Shown: positions 32,528-41,704 of the stretch, one piece after another
Layout of the letters: each line of letters starts with the position of its first letter
How positions within the stretch are numbered: the stretch's first letter is position 1
Assembly: GCA_963660615.1 (NCBI GenBank)
Contig: CAVKYE010000002.1
Coordinates: 44,714-108,713 of the forward strand
Reading direction: 5' to 3'
Length of the DNA: 64,000 nt
Origin: Coprosoma sp963660615
Lineage (GTDB): Bacteria; Bacillota_I; Bacilli_A; RF39; UBA660
Made by a program: the position numbers and the translations under genes
Notes under the pieces: model-generated
Told to the model about the DNA's origin: nothing
Databases searched by the model: none
What the model saw: the letters and a program-made list of their open reading frames with translations, nothing else

Positions 32528-33322
32528 CTAAAAACATCTATTAAGACTAGTACTAACAATAATCCTATTATACTTTTCCTTAGTTACATAAACAGAATCA
32601 TTAGAAATTTTTTCCTGATAAGCCGAATAAACATAAACATCACCATCAATAACATCATAAGGAGAAACTATATAATAATCATAAGAACTATACAAAATAA
32701 TTTTTTCATTATTAATAGTCTTAACATTCCCAGAATGACAAAAACCAAAAGAAAAAGATACCATAAAACTTAAAAACATAAAAACCAAACCAAATATAAG
32801 CGTTTTAATTCCAAAAGAAAACTTCTCAAACAATTTATATAATTTACTTTCCTTATCAGTAAACACCTTTATCACAAACATCTCCAAAAGAATAAAAATA
32901 AGTGAAGAAATAGAGCATATAACAAAACCACTAATACCATACAAAGAAGAAACAAACAAATTACTAATATACAAAATAACAAAAGCAAAAATACACATTA
33001 GTACATTAGAAATAACCTTTTTCGCATAAAATAACTTATACAAAATAAGAAAATTTATAATCATAAAAAAGAAAAACGCAATCCCTTTTATAATAAAAAA
33101 TACATAACTACCATCAGGACTATATAAAGAATAATCTATATTATAAAAATTAAATAATCCCATAATATACATATAATCACAAAACTTAAAATAAACACCA
33201 AATAAAACAGCACAAATAGCAAATAAACATATAACTTTTTCAATATTTTCAAAAATTAAAGTCATAAAAGTAATACTCTTAGCTTCTTTATACTTCTTTT
33301 TAATAAAATTCAAAATTCCCAT
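32528..33322 (-). CDS. Hypothetical polytopic membrane protein (264 aa)
   Basis: Start at the ATG with GGGAG eleven bases before it; an in-frame TTG at 33346 overlaps that site. Five to six membrane helices (ICLFAICAVLFGVYFKF; FIIKGIAFFFFMIINFLIL; VLMCIFAFVILYISNLF; FVICSISSLIFILLEMF; TLIFGLVFMFLSFMVSF), then an extracytoplasmic C-terminal domain of about 75 residues rich in Tyr/Ser/Asp (IILYSSYDYYIVSPYDVIDGDVYVYS). No family recognised. The C-terminal part looks like a small beta domain outside the membrane. Confidence 0.7.
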   Translation of the reverse strand: MGILNFIKKKYKEAKSITFMTLIFENIEKVICLFAICAVLFGVYFKFCDYMYIMGLFNFYNIDYSLYSPDGSYVFFIIKGIAFFFFMIINFLILYKLFYAKKVISNVLMCIFAFVILYISNLFVSSLYGISGFVICSISSLIFILLEMFVIKVFTDKESKLYKLFEKFSFGIKTLIFGLVFMFLSFMVSFSFGFCHSGNVKTINNEKIILYSSYDYYIVSPYDVIDGDVYVYSAYQEKISNDSVYVTKEKYNRIIVSTSLNRCF

Positions 33323-33636
33323 AAAAATCACTACTCCCTTTTCCAATCAAATTTAAAGTAGGGGATAATACCATCAAAAATACTCCATTTTATACCCTAT
33401 TTTAATATAATCATTTTCATTAAATACATTTTAAATCTCTATCCCATTTATATTCTTTGTATTTTCATATCACATTCATTTATACTAAAAATATAAATAA
33501 ACTATCAATTTAACAAAATTAACAATAAATGTTAGCAAAAAACTTAAGATTAAAATTTATTAAATATATTTCATAAACAAATAACAAAATAAAAATAAAG
33601 AAATAATTAAATCATACCTGCAAAAATATTTAAAAA

Positions 33637-33668
33637 ACAGAGTAATCATATTATCAAAACTACTCTGT
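33637..33668 (-). terminator. Terminator of the HTH gene; 33323-33712 otherwise empty
   Basis: On the - strand ACAGAGTA...TACTCTGT forms an eight-bp stem followed by T6. The rest of the 390-base gap is very AT-rich, with no ORF, RNA or repeat I would credit beyond a probable promoter for the membrane gene. Confidence 0.65.
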
Positions 33669-33712
33669 CTAAAAAATATATACAAGTTAACATAACATAT
33701 ATTATAGGATTT

Positions 33713-34498
33713 TTATTCACCGACTTTTCTAGACTGAATTTCGACAATTTTAGATAACACCTCAGATGCATTATCTGAATTAATCTCAGTATATCCAAGT
33801 TCTCTTAATGCTTGTTCCTTAGCAATATTTATCTCTAAAGTACGACTCATTTTATCTTCTAATTTTTGTTCGATTTGAGCAACAAATCTTTTATGAGTAG
33901 CCGCAATTTTAGATTTACTAGCACTGCCACTATGATATAAAGTTAAAGCTGAAAATAAAATACTTTCAAATATAAACTGTTCATTTTCATCATAAACAAA
34001 CTCATATGGTTTAGTATAACCCGCAGCCTTAGATGTATATGCAAGCATATATTTAAGTTCCTTAGAACTTTCCATAGTTTGTAAAAAATGATATAAATAT
34101 AAAATAGAATTATATTCATTTTCATCCTTATCATCACTTAAACGTTCCTTAAGTTCATCAATAATGGTATGTAAAAGTTCCTTTTGTTTAGATCCTAAAC
34201 CTTCAAAAATAATATTAGTATCAGTTACATCACTATTTTTCTTCGCATTATCAAATAAACTTGTAACCCTAGTCTCAACATCCATAATATAATCAGTATC
34301 AACCTTAATATTATCAATTTCATCAGCTGACTTAATACCTAAAATATTAAGTAAAATAACTTTTTTATCCTTAGGCCATTTATTAATATCATCTAACTCT
34401 AAATAATTATAAATCATCTGCCTTGAAACCCCAAGACACTTTGCTAACTTAACTTTTGAAATTCCAAGTTCTCTTAATATTTCGTTTAATCTCTCCAT
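33713..34498 (-). CDS. HTH-type regulator with long C-terminal helical domain
   Basis: 261 residues. N-terminal Cro/XRE-like helix-turn-helix: LNEILRELGISKVKLAKCLGVSRQMIYNYLELDDINKWP. A middle segment (TRVTSLFDNAKKNSDVTD) and a long helical region (IDELKERLSDDKDENEYNSILYLYHFLQTM...) follow, with no ligand-binding family recognised. It has a good promoter (34519-34547) and AGGAGG binding site. It lies downstream of mnmA in the same direction but is separately expressed. Confidence 0.78.
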   Translation of the reverse strand: MERLNEILRELGISKVKLAKCLGVSRQMIYNYLELDDINKWPKDKKVILLNILGIKSADEIDNIKVDTDYIMDVETRVTSLFDNAKKNSDVTDTNIIFEGLGSKQKELLHTIIDELKERLSDDKDENEYNSILYLYHFLQTMESSKELKYMLAYTSKAAGYTKPYEFVYDENEQFIFESILFSALTLYHSGSASKSKIAATHKRFVAQIEQKLEDKMSRTLEINIAKEQALRELGYTEINSDNASEVLSKIVEIQSRKVGE

Positions 34499-34518
34499 GA
34501 TTAAAACCTCCTACTCTA

Positions 34519-34547
34519 ATTTTACCCAAAGTCAAATAAAATGTCAA
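34519..34547 (-). promoter_or_regulatory. Promoter of the HTH gene
   Basis: On the - strand TTGACA (34547-34542), 17-base spacer, TAAAAT (34524-34519). Confidence 0.65.
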
Positions 34548-34609
34548 GCAAAATGTAAACTTTCGTCAAAGAAAAAAGAAACAAAAATTTCTTCATAAAA
34601 TAACAAAGT

Positions 34610-35707
34610 TTACATAACATTTCCATCTTTATCATAAACCTCTTTAATAATTCCGCCACCTAAACATTCATCACCATTATAAAATACGCATGCTTGCCCT
34701 GGAGTCACCGATTTAACTCCTAAAGGATATTTAACCAAAACATTTCCATCATCAAGAAACTCAGTATAAATTTCATTATCTTTTTGACGATACCTAAACT
34801 TAGCCGTACATTTTAAAGGTAACTCATCAAGCAAATTAACATCCTCAATTAAAGCAGAATAAGAAAGCAAATACTTATTCTCATCTCCCATCGAAACATA
34901 CAAAATATTATCCTTTAAATCCTTCTTACAAACAAATAACCTTTCCTTAGTACCGCCTACATTAAGACCTCTTCTTTGACCAATAGTATAATACATAAGG
35001 CCAGAATGTTTGCCCAAAACTTCACCACTATCAATTAAAACAATATCACCAGGAGTATTAGGCAAATAATTCTCCAAAAACTTCTTAAAATTACGCTCAC
35101 CAATAAAACAAATACCTGTAGAATCCTTCTTATCAGCCGTAATCAAACCATATTCATGAGCAATCTCTCTAACCTTATCTTTTTTTAAATCACCAAGCGG
35201 GAATAAAACATTTGATAACTGCCTTTTAGAAACTTGTGACAAAAAGTAAGTTTGATCTTTATTTTCATCAAAACTCCTATAAAGCTTACCATCACACATT
35301 TTCGCATAATGACCAGTCGCAATAAAATCAGCGCCTAATTTTAAAGCCTCCTTCGCAAACATATCAAACTTAATATACTTATTACACATAATATCCGGAT
35401 TAGGTGTTCTCCCCTTCTTAAGCTCATCTAAAAAATAAGTAAACACATAATCCCAATATTCCTTAACAAAATCCACCCTGTGAAGCGTAATTCCAATCTT
35501 CTTACACACACTTAAAGCATCATTATAATCCTTCTCTTGAGGACATATGTCATCATTTAAATCAGGATTACCTAAAAAATCACCATTTAAAGAAGTATCC
35601 CAATTTCTCATAAAAAGGCCCTCAACCTCATAACCCGCTTGCAAAAGCAAAATAGCCGTAACACTGCTATCCACTCCCCCACTCATACCAACAATAACCT
35701 TACTCAT
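34610..35707 (-). CDS. mnmA: tRNA 2-thiouridylase MnmA
   Basis: 365 residues. PP-loop GMSGGVDSSVTAILLLQAGYEVEGLFMRNWD, catalytic Cys regions NPDIMCNKYIKF and DSTGICFIGERNFKKFLENYLPNTPGDI, ATGHYAK, and YYTIGQRRGLNVGG are all family-diagnostic. It thiolates U34 of tRNA for Lys, Glu and Gln using sulfur from a cysteine desulfurase, which is not in the window. Complete, ATG start. Confidence 0.97.
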   Translation of the reverse strand: MSKVIVGMSGGVDSSVTAILLLQAGYEVEGLFMRNWDTSLNGDFLGNPDLNDDICPQEKDYNDALSVCKKIGITLHRVDFVKEYWDYVFTYFLDELKKGRTPNPDIMCNKYIKFDMFAKEALKLGADFIATGHYAKMCDGKLYRSFDENKDQTYFLSQVSKRQLSNVLFPLGDLKKDKVREIAHEYGLITADKKDSTGICFIGERNFKKFLENYLPNTPGDIVLIDSGEVLGKHSGLMYYTIGQRRGLNVGGTKERLFVCKKDLKDNILYVSMGDENKYLLSYSALIEDVNLLDELPLKCTAKFRYRQKDNEIYTEFLDDGNVLVKYPLGVKSVTPGQACVFYNGDECLGGGIIKEVYDKDGNVM

Positions 35708-35761
35708 AATATCAACTCTTTTTCTAAAAACAATTATACCAAAAAAATGATAGAAAATCCA

Positions 35762-36391
35762 TCATTTTAATACATTCATTATAAATCCCAAAGCCCTAGG
35801 AACCACAAAAGCCTCATATAAACTAGTAAATATTAAAACAAAAATAGAAAAGCCAAGAACAACCAAATACCTATTTATAATCCCCTTAAAATCAAAAGCC
35901 TTTTTACTTTTTAAAGAAGAAATAAGTTTATAAGAAACCACCAAAGAAAAAGCCGACAAAAGCATAAAAATAAATAAATTAATAACATGATGTGGAAACA
36001 CATACACAAAAGAAAGCAAAACACCTTTCAACTTAAACACATAAATAATACTACCAAGAGAAAAACCAATAATAAAAGATTTCAAAAACAAAATAAAAAT
36101 AACCACAAAAAATCCAATCACCGATATCCCAAGAAGCCAAATAAATAAAGAAATGCCAAGTGTAAAAAACAAAGTATTGACTATAGAACCATTATAATTA
36201 AGTTTTCCATCCTTCGCATTATTAAAAAAATCCATCAAATAACTAGTAACAAGTGCTTTATCATCCCCACTAATAATCACCGAAAACAAAGCCCCAGCTA
36301 TAAGCCCCGTAATAACCAAAACAAGCAAAAACACAAATAAATTTTTATTAATACGAATATTACTCTTTAACTTGTCCATATATTTTTTCAT
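35762..36391 (-). CDS. SpoIIM-like (stage II sporulation protein M) membrane protein
   Basis: 209 residues with five membrane helices. FLLVLVITGLIAGALFSVIISGDDK, LGISLFIWLLGISVIGFFVVIFILFLKSFIIGFSLGSIIYVFKLKGVLLSFVYVFPHHVINLFIFMLLSAFSL match the SpoIIM/DUF95 pattern (the F-P-H-x2-x-N motif in particular). In spore formers SpoIIM joins SpoIID and SpoIIP in engulfment; relatives occur in non-sporulating Firmicutes too. No SpoIID or SpoIIP is seen here. Confidence 0.85.
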   Translation of the reverse strand: MKKYMDKLKSNIRINKNLFVFLLVLVITGLIAGALFSVIISGDDKALVTSYLMDFFNNAKDGKLNYNGSIVNTLFFTLGISLFIWLLGISVIGFFVVIFILFLKSFIIGFSLGSIIYVFKLKGVLLSFVYVFPHHVINLFIFMLLSAFSLVVSYKLISSLKSKKAFDFKGIINRYLVVLGFSIFVLIFTSLYEAFVVPRALGFIMNVLK

Positions 36392-36482
36392 ATCTATCCC
36401 TCATCTAATTATATTAATTTAATAAAATAATATTCCAAATAATAAAAAAATATTATATAATATTAATAACGAGGTGAAAAAA

Positions 36483-36575
36483 ATGAACAAAAAAGTACAA
36501 AAAATAACAGTTTGGATAATGCTTTTAGTAATAGTCGCATTCTTTATTTCATGTATAGTTTGGGGCATGAATTAA
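36483..36575 (+). CDS. 30-residue single-pass membrane peptide (DUF4044-like)
   Basis: MNKKVQKITVWIMLLVIVAFF then SCIVWGMN. A basic N terminus and one hydrophobic helix; ribosome binding site GAGGTG at good distance, AT-rich -10 upstream, and a terminator immediately after the stop. Tiny proteins of this build (Lys-rich start, KxxxWIMLLVIV helix) are widespread in Firmicutes as DUF4044. It stands alone on the + strand within a - strand block. Confidence 0.6.
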   Translation: MNKKVQKITVWIMLLVIVAFFISCIVWGMN

Positions 36576-36607
36576 GACCTAATTAGACAAAATCAATTAG
36601 GTCTTTT
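36575..36607. terminator. Bidirectional terminator
   Basis: AGACCTAATT/AATTAGGTCT perfect ten-bp stem, T-run on +, between the small + gene and the - strand SGNH gene end. Confidence 0.75.
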
Positions 36608-37445
36608 AATATGCAACACATTTTCCCGCAATATAATTAATAATTTCTTGATTCGTATCTCTAGTATAATGAAGTCCATCTTCAGTATCAAAAGCCAAAG
36701 AATTATAAGAATCGCAAAAACTAACATTAGAGGTATTTTTTTCATTTATCAATCTTTTAAATTGCAAATTCGCATTCTCAATCTCATAATTCGTTCTAAT
36801 ATTAGAAGGTCTAGTTATATTAATAAGTTTCTCATCAATAGGATTAATAGAAAGTATATAAAATTTAACATTAGGATATTTAGAAAAAAGTTTATTATAT
36901 AAATTATAATAATTATTTGCAACATTCTTCCCTGATTTTTCATAACTTAAATCATTAACACCCATGTTCAAAATAACATGATAAGTATAATTACTTTCTT
37001 TACTCAAAATTTCATCAAGTCTTTCCATAGCTTCACCCTTAAACCATTCAATTTTCATTCCTGCACGAGCAACAAAAGACATATTAACAGGAATATCAAT
37101 AGAAGAATCATTCTCAATATATTCCATCCTAGAGTCCCCAACAACAATAACTTTATTCATAGAAATATCTTTAACTTCTACTTTTTCATTCAAAGTATGA
37201 TTATTATAATCTTTTGAAGTAGCCTCATCCTTACTAATCATACCAACAAGTACCGAAGATAAAAAGATAACAATAAATACCGAAGGAACAAAAACAACAA
37301 TTTTTCTCATACGGACATTCTTAGTAAACAACGTTTTATTATAAATAAGCAAACACAAAATCAAACTCACTAATATAAAAATATAACAAAGTATATCCAC
37401 AAAAGCAGAATCACTAAGTCCAAATAGTATATTACAAACTTCCAT
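36606..37445 (-). CDS. Membrane-anchored SGNH/GDSL hydrolase
   Basis: 279 residues. Two N-terminal membrane helices (about 14-36 and 46-68), then an extracytoplasmic SGNH domain: VIVVGDSRMEYI (nucleophile Ser in GDSR), FVARAGMKIEWF (Gly block), ILNMGVNDLSYE (Asn block), and DGLHYTRDTNQEI (Asp/His). Such proteins remove or add acetyl groups on glycans. Its position at the downstream end of the exopolysaccharide cluster and the presence of an AT3 acyltransferase in the same cluster suggest trimming or O-acetylation of the polymer outside the cell. Confidence 0.85.
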   Translation of the reverse strand: MEVCNILFGLSDSAFVDILCYIFILVSLILCLLIYNKTLFTKNVRMRKIVVFVPSVFIVIFLSSVLVGMISKDEATSKDYNNHTLNEKVEVKDISMNKVIVVGDSRMEYIENDSSIDIPVNMSFVARAGMKIEWFKGEAMERLDEILSKESNYTYHVILNMGVNDLSYEKSGKNVANNYYNLYNKLFSKYPNVKFYILSINPIDEKLINITRPSNIRTNYEIENANLQFKRLINEKNTSNVSFCDSYNSLAFDTEDGLHYTRDTNQEIINYIAGKCVAY

Positions 37446-37574
37446 TAAAAAATCACCTCAAATATACTCAAATATAATAGCACAAACCAAAAGAAAAAGC
37501 AAAGAATAATTCAACAAATCCATACTTTTAAAACACCTAAATTTAATAATATCCATTTTCCAAACAAAAATACA

Positions 37575-38108
37575 CTATTTTTTCTTAAAAGTAATAAAAT
37601 TAATAAATCTATTCAAATAACTAACATGATTAGTCGTTAAAATATAATCATCTAATCTTTTAACAAACTTATCATTATTAGAAACAAACCTTCTAGGTTT
37701 AAAATGCAAAGCCTTTTCATAAATCAAAGCAAAATCATCAAAATCATCAAGGCTCAAAATATACCCTTCCATAGAAAAACTCTTAACAATCTGTACTTGA
37801 TGATCATTAGTATGCTCATTATACTTTTTTAAACGAGAAGCCGCAATAACCTTCTTCCCTTTTTTAATAGCTCCTAAAATAGAACCAACCCCACCATGAG
37901 TAATAATAAGTGAAGCCTTATCAATATAATCATCCATGATAGAAGGACTAACATAATCAAATATTTCCATATTACTAGACGAATACTTAGTAAATCCCGC
38001 TTGAACCACTACCTTTTCTTTAATTATACCAGTAGAAATAGCCTTATCAATAGTTTTAAGGAGCCTAGAAAAATCCTTGTCCTGCGTACCTAACATAATA
38101 AAAATCAA
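37575..38108 (-). CDS. PssE/Alg13-like glycosyltransferase subunit
   Basis: Starts at a TTG (38108) that overlaps the TGA of the upstream gene as TTGA, giving MIFIMLGTQDKDF, which aligns with the family start MIFVTVGT; an in-frame GTG at 38117 lies on the ribosome binding site. About 177 residues. LIITHGGVGSILGAIKKGKKVIAASRLKKYNEHTNDHQ is the GT28 C-terminal nucleotide-sugar site. PssE binds the donor and works as a heterodimer with membrane-associated PssD, encoded directly upstream, to add the second sugar to the lipid-linked unit. Confidence 0.85.
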   Translation of the reverse strand: MIFIMLGTQDKDFSRLLKTIDKAISTGIIKEKVVVQAGFTKYSSSNMEIFDYVSPSIMDDYIDKASLIITHGGVGSILGAIKKGKKVIAASRLKKYNEHTNDHQVQIVKSFSMEGYILSLDDFDDFALIYEKALHFKPRRFVSNNDKFVKRLDDYILTTNHVSYLNRFINFITFKKK

Positions 38109-38575
38109 TATATCCACCCCCCAAAAACAGCCTTAGGATAAAGCTTTAACATATCTTCCCACTGAACAACAAAATAATCCGCAAACTTATAAACAAGCCT
38201 GCCAGTAATCGTTTTAGACTCCATATTCGCAAAAGTTTCAATAAAAATAATCTTACTACCAAAAATTTTACCAATACAGCACATAGGCCCCGCAATATGC
38301 GCACCAGTTGTGATAATATAATCAGGTCTAATCTTCAAATATAAAAACAAACTTTTAAAACAATTGCCAAGTAACCTAAAAGGATATAAAAACTTTTGAT
38401 AATCCTTACTACCAGATATCAAATAAAAAACATTTTTATACTTTTCCTTCAAAAACAAAGTACTATTAGACTTTTCCGTAACCACATAAGAATTATTTTT
38501 TAAAATAAGCTTATCAAGCTGAAGTAATTCCGATAAATGTCCCCCCATAGAAGAAATAAACATAATCTTAGCCAT
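38105..38575 (-). CDS. PssD/Alg14-like glycosyltransferase membrane subunit
   Basis: About 156 residues from the ATG at 38575 (AAGGTGG upstream). MAKIMFISSMGGHLSELLQL, YVVTEKSNST, PDYIITTGAHIAGPMC, and IFIETFANMESKTITGRLVYKFADYFVVQWEDM match Alg14/PssD, including the membrane-proximal TTGA. It ends in TGA overlapping the next start. It recruits PssE to the membrane. It is part of the 46.2-37.6 kb operon. Confidence 0.9.
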   Translation of the reverse strand: MAKIMFISSMGGHLSELLQLDKLILKNNSYVVTEKSNSTLFLKEKYKNVFYLISGSKDYQKFLYPFRLLGNCFKSLFLYLKIRPDYIITTGAHIAGPMCCIGKIFGSKIIFIETFANMESKTITGRLVYKFADYFVVQWEDMLKLYPKAVFGGWIY

Positions 38576-39770
38576 TATCATCACCACCTTCAAATAAACC
38601 TTGCCATTTCAAAAAAGCCACATCGCTAGTATATTTAAGCGAAGTTTCTAAAGCCTTCTTTCCCATCTTCCTTCTTAAATCATAATCAGAAGCCAAAAAT
38701 TTCATCTTAAGTGCCATCTCATCATAATCCCTATTAGAAATCAAAAAACCATTCTCACAATCAGTAATAATATCCAAAGCCCCTTCAGCCGAATCAAATG
38801 CAACACAAGGAATACCATAACTCATAGCCTCAATCAAAACAATTCCAAAAGACTCCGTATAAGAACACATCAAATAAATAGAAGACTTAGAAAGTAAATC
38901 ATTAATATATTTTTTATCCCTAAAACCGTGCATAAAAACCCTATCTTCAAGATTATATTTCAAAATTAATTCTTCCACATTCTCTCTTAAAACACCATCA
39001 CCAACAATATCCAAAGTCCACTCATCATCAAATGATTTAAATTTATTAAAAACCTGAATTAAATCCTCACAGCCCTTTTCCTTAGAAAGCCTACCAACAG
39101 ATATCATTCTCTTTGAAGATAAATTAGAAGGCTTTAAAGGAACGCTATCTAAAGAATTCGGAATATAAACACACCTGCACATTTCACCTTTAAGCATTTC
39201 CTCATAAAAATTCTTAAGTCCTAAAGAAACCAAAACCAAATAATTAAGATTCTTCACGCTCAAAGCAACCTCACGAGCATATTTCATATTACCATGATAA
39301 TGATTATGTTCCCATCCTATTTTCACGCCATCCTTCTTACCATACCTACCAAGCCATTTATTCAAAAAAGTCCTAGTTGAAACAATAATATCACTATCAC
39401 ATCTTTTAATAGCCCTCCTAGTAACAAAAAATCTTCTAGGATACATAAAAATACCAGAAAAACCATCCTTCAAAAAAGATAAAATCTTAAACTTTCTAAA
39501 ATAATCCCTAAATAATTCCTTAAACAAAGTTCCAAATTTTCTTTTAAAAACAAGTTCTTTATATCTAGCCACTTTAACCGGCAAATCACTATCAATCAAA
39601 TACTTAAGCCCAACCCTTTTATCAAGTTCAAAAGAAGGATTCTCATTTAGTTTATAAATACAAACAATTTCAACCAAATATTTAGGACAAAGCGAATTTG
39701 CCAAAGTACAAATAGCCTTCTCAATACCACCATAACCTAAATGTAAAGACAAAATAGTAACTTTCTTCAT
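38568..39770 (-). CDS. GT4-family glycosyltransferase
   Basis: 400 residues, GT-B fold. N-terminal LHLGYGGIEKAICTLANSL (nucleotide-binding Gly loop of the acceptor domain); C-terminal MISVGRLSKEKGCEDLIQVF, LDIVGDGVLRENVEELI, VFMHGFRDKKYINDLLSKSSIYLMCSYTESFGIVLIEAMSYGIPCVAFDSAEGALDII with the E-x7-E retaining motif. It overlaps pssD by eight bases. Transfers a sugar to the growing surface polysaccharide repeat; sugar unknown. Confidence 0.92.
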   Translation of the reverse strand: MKKVTILSLHLGYGGIEKAICTLANSLCPKYLVEIVCIYKLNENPSFELDKRVGLKYLIDSDLPVKVARYKELVFKRKFGTLFKELFRDYFRKFKILSFLKDGFSGIFMYPRRFFVTRRAIKRCDSDIIVSTRTFLNKWLGRYGKKDGVKIGWEHNHYHGNMKYAREVALSVKNLNYLVLVSLGLKNFYEEMLKGEMCRCVYIPNSLDSVPLKPSNLSSKRMISVGRLSKEKGCEDLIQVFNKFKSFDDEWTLDIVGDGVLRENVEELILKYNLEDRVFMHGFRDKKYINDLLSKSSIYLMCSYTESFGIVLIEAMSYGIPCVAFDSAEGALDIITDCENGFLISNRDYDEMALKMKFLASDYDLRRKMGKKALETSLKYTSDVAFLKWQGLFEGGDDNG

Positions 39771-39778
39771 AAATCCTC

Positions 39779-40819
39779 CTATAAAAACTTTTTAAAACAA
39801 GGAATCTTGCGTAAAAGATAAACAATAAAACCAGTAAGTACAAAACATAAAATATCTAAAACTAAAACTCCAAGACACGTATTAAATCCAAAAATCATTT
39901 CCATAAATCCACACTCATACAAAAATCTTATAATAAACACATGAAATAAATATATCCCAAAAACAAGATTACTCAAAAAACAAATAATACCATTAAATCG
40001 CTCATTCCCAGTACAATTTCCAATAAAATGTTTAAACAAAATAAATACACAAATAGAAACAATACATATCAAAAATGATTGATAAGTAATTAAAGTATCA
40101 AAAGTAAGATGAAATTTATCAATACCCAAATAAAGATAAATAAAACCTAAAATAACAAAAACAAAAGCTAAAATAATACAAGTTTTAATCTTTTTAAAAT
40201 CAAAAGTTTTATTACTAAGATAATATCCAAGTACATAATATCCAACACATATAGAAAAAGTACATAAAAATATCGAATCAACAATTCTATAAGGCTCACC
40301 TAAAACAATATTAGTAATATAAGGAAACATCTCCAAAATACTAGGTAAAATCAAAAACAAAATGAAAAACATCTTATAATCTTTATCATTAAAATTTTTA
40401 ATCATCTTTTGTAAAAAAGGTGTAACAATATATAAACCAATAAGCATATATAAATACCAAATCCAGTATGGATATTCAGGAATTGTATATATTGAAAAAG
40501 GCGCTAAAATAATACCCTTCAAATCACCACCATAAAGCAAAATATTTATTCCTAAAATAACCAATAAAGGAATAACAATACGAAATATTCTTTTAAAGAA
40601 AACCTCGTGATAAGTAGTATTTCTTCCTAAAAATATAACACCAGTCGTCATAATAAATAAAGGAACAGCAATCTTACACACATCATAGAAAAAATAATGA
40701 AAAAACTCTACCAAAAAATTAGTATCATTTATATACTGATGTGAATGATTATATATAACAAGAAAAACAGCCAAAACTTTAAGCAAATCTAAATAAACAT
40801 ATCTCTTACTAGCTAACAT
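39779..40819 (-). CDS. Acyltransferase 3 (AT3) family membrane protein
   Basis: 346 residues with about ten membrane helices. YLDLLKVLAVFLVIYNHS at the N terminus holds the conserved His, and FKRIFRIVIPLLVIL the Arg motif. Proteins of this family (OafA/WecH type) put acetyl or other acyl groups on glycans from the cytoplasmic donor. Within the glycosyltransferase cluster it probably acetylates the exported polymer. ATG preceded by AAGGAG. Confidence 0.88.
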   Translation of the reverse strand: MLASKRYVYLDLLKVLAVFLVIYNHSHQYINDTNFLVEFFHYFFYDVCKIAVPLFIMTTGVIFLGRNTTYHEVFFKRIFRIVIPLLVILGINILLYGGDLKGIILAPFSIYTIPEYPYWIWYLYMLIGLYIVTPFLQKMIKNFNDKDYKMFFILFLILPSILEMFPYITNIVLGEPYRIVDSIFLCTFSICVGYYVLGYYLSNKTFDFKKIKTCIILAFVFVILGFIYLYLGIDKFHLTFDTLITYQSFLICIVSICVFILFKHFIGNCTGNERFNGIICFLSNLVFGIYLFHVFIIRFLYECGFMEMIFGFNTCLGVLVLDILCFVLTGFIVYLLRKIPCFKKFL

Positions 40820-40823
40820 ATTA

Positions 40824-41693
40824 CTACTCCTTTTTGTACTTAAATTTCAAAAAAACAGAAACAAACAAACAAGGCAAATAAAACAAACAAGAAAAAAACT
40901 TCATACTACTCTCTTTAACTATTTTTTTCTTAGCAATAAAAGAATAAATTCCAAATAAAATACAATTTTTAACTCTAATAGAAAATTTAAATCTTTTATC
41001 CATAAAAACAAGAGAATTTGCCCTAGCCCCTAAAGGACATTTAAGAACTGATTTAAGCCAGTTTTTAGAAAGACCATCCTCCAAATACTCAGTGCAATAT
41101 ATCTCAAGTGGAATATAGGCCATATCATATTTAAAAGCAATTTCATTCCAAACAATTGCTTCACTTAAAAATCTCTCACCTGCAAACACCGGAAAAGGAT
41201 ACTTAAGCAAAACATCCTTTCTAAAAACCTCACACATATCACTCAAAAAACCATTATTATACTTAAACTCAATAGGATTTGCCACACATTCAGAAAAACT
41301 CTTACCTAAGTAAACTGGATTCTTAATTTTCCTAAGAAAAGACATACCAGCAATCTTATCATTTCCTTCATACTTTTTAAAATATTTTTTAACATTGTAA
41401 ATAGCATCACTAGTCAAATAATCATCACTATCAAGAATTAAAATAAGATCTCCCAAAGCCTTCTTCACACCAAAATTTAAAGCCGTGTGTTTACCTCCAT
41501 TTTTCTTATAAAAATAAGAAACCTTAATTTTATTATCTTTTATATATCCATTTACTTTTACTTTAGTATCATCAGAAGAGCCATCATCAATAATAAGCCA
41601 TTCAAAATCAGTATCACTTTGATTAACCAAACTTTCATAAGCCTTATCCAAAATATACCCCCTATTATAAGTTGGGGTCAAAATAGTTATCAT
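40824..41693 (-). CDS. GT2-family glycosyltransferase
   Basis: 289 residues. ITILTPTYNRGYILDKAYESLVNQS, WLIIDDGSSDDT, KNGGKHTALNFGVKKALGDLILILDSDDYL with the metal-binding DSDD, then WNEIAFKYDMAYIP. Standard GT-A fold of inverting type. The C-terminal amphipathic, Lys/Phe-rich end probably touches the membrane. Cluster member; sugar unknown. Confidence 0.93.
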   Translation of the reverse strand: MITILTPTYNRGYILDKAYESLVNQSDTDFEWLIIDDGSSDDTKVKVNGYIKDNKIKVSYFYKKNGGKHTALNFGVKKALGDLILILDSDDYLTSDAIYNVKKYFKKYEGNDKIAGMSFLRKIKNPVYLGKSFSECVANPIEFKYNNGFLSDMCEVFRKDVLLKYPFPVFAGERFLSEAIVWNEIAFKYDMAYIPLEIYCTEYLEDGLSKNWLKSVLKCPLGARANSLVFMDKRFKFSIRVKNCILFGIYSFIAKKKIVKESSMKFFSCLFYLPCLFVSVFLKFKYKKE

Positions 41694-41704
41694 AAATACT
41701 CCTC

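Noticed and set aside
35762..36391. Taking SpoIIM-, SpoIVB- and YqfQ-like genes as proof of sporulation
   Set aside because: Each family has members in non-sporulating Firmicutes, and no sporulation regulator lies in the window.
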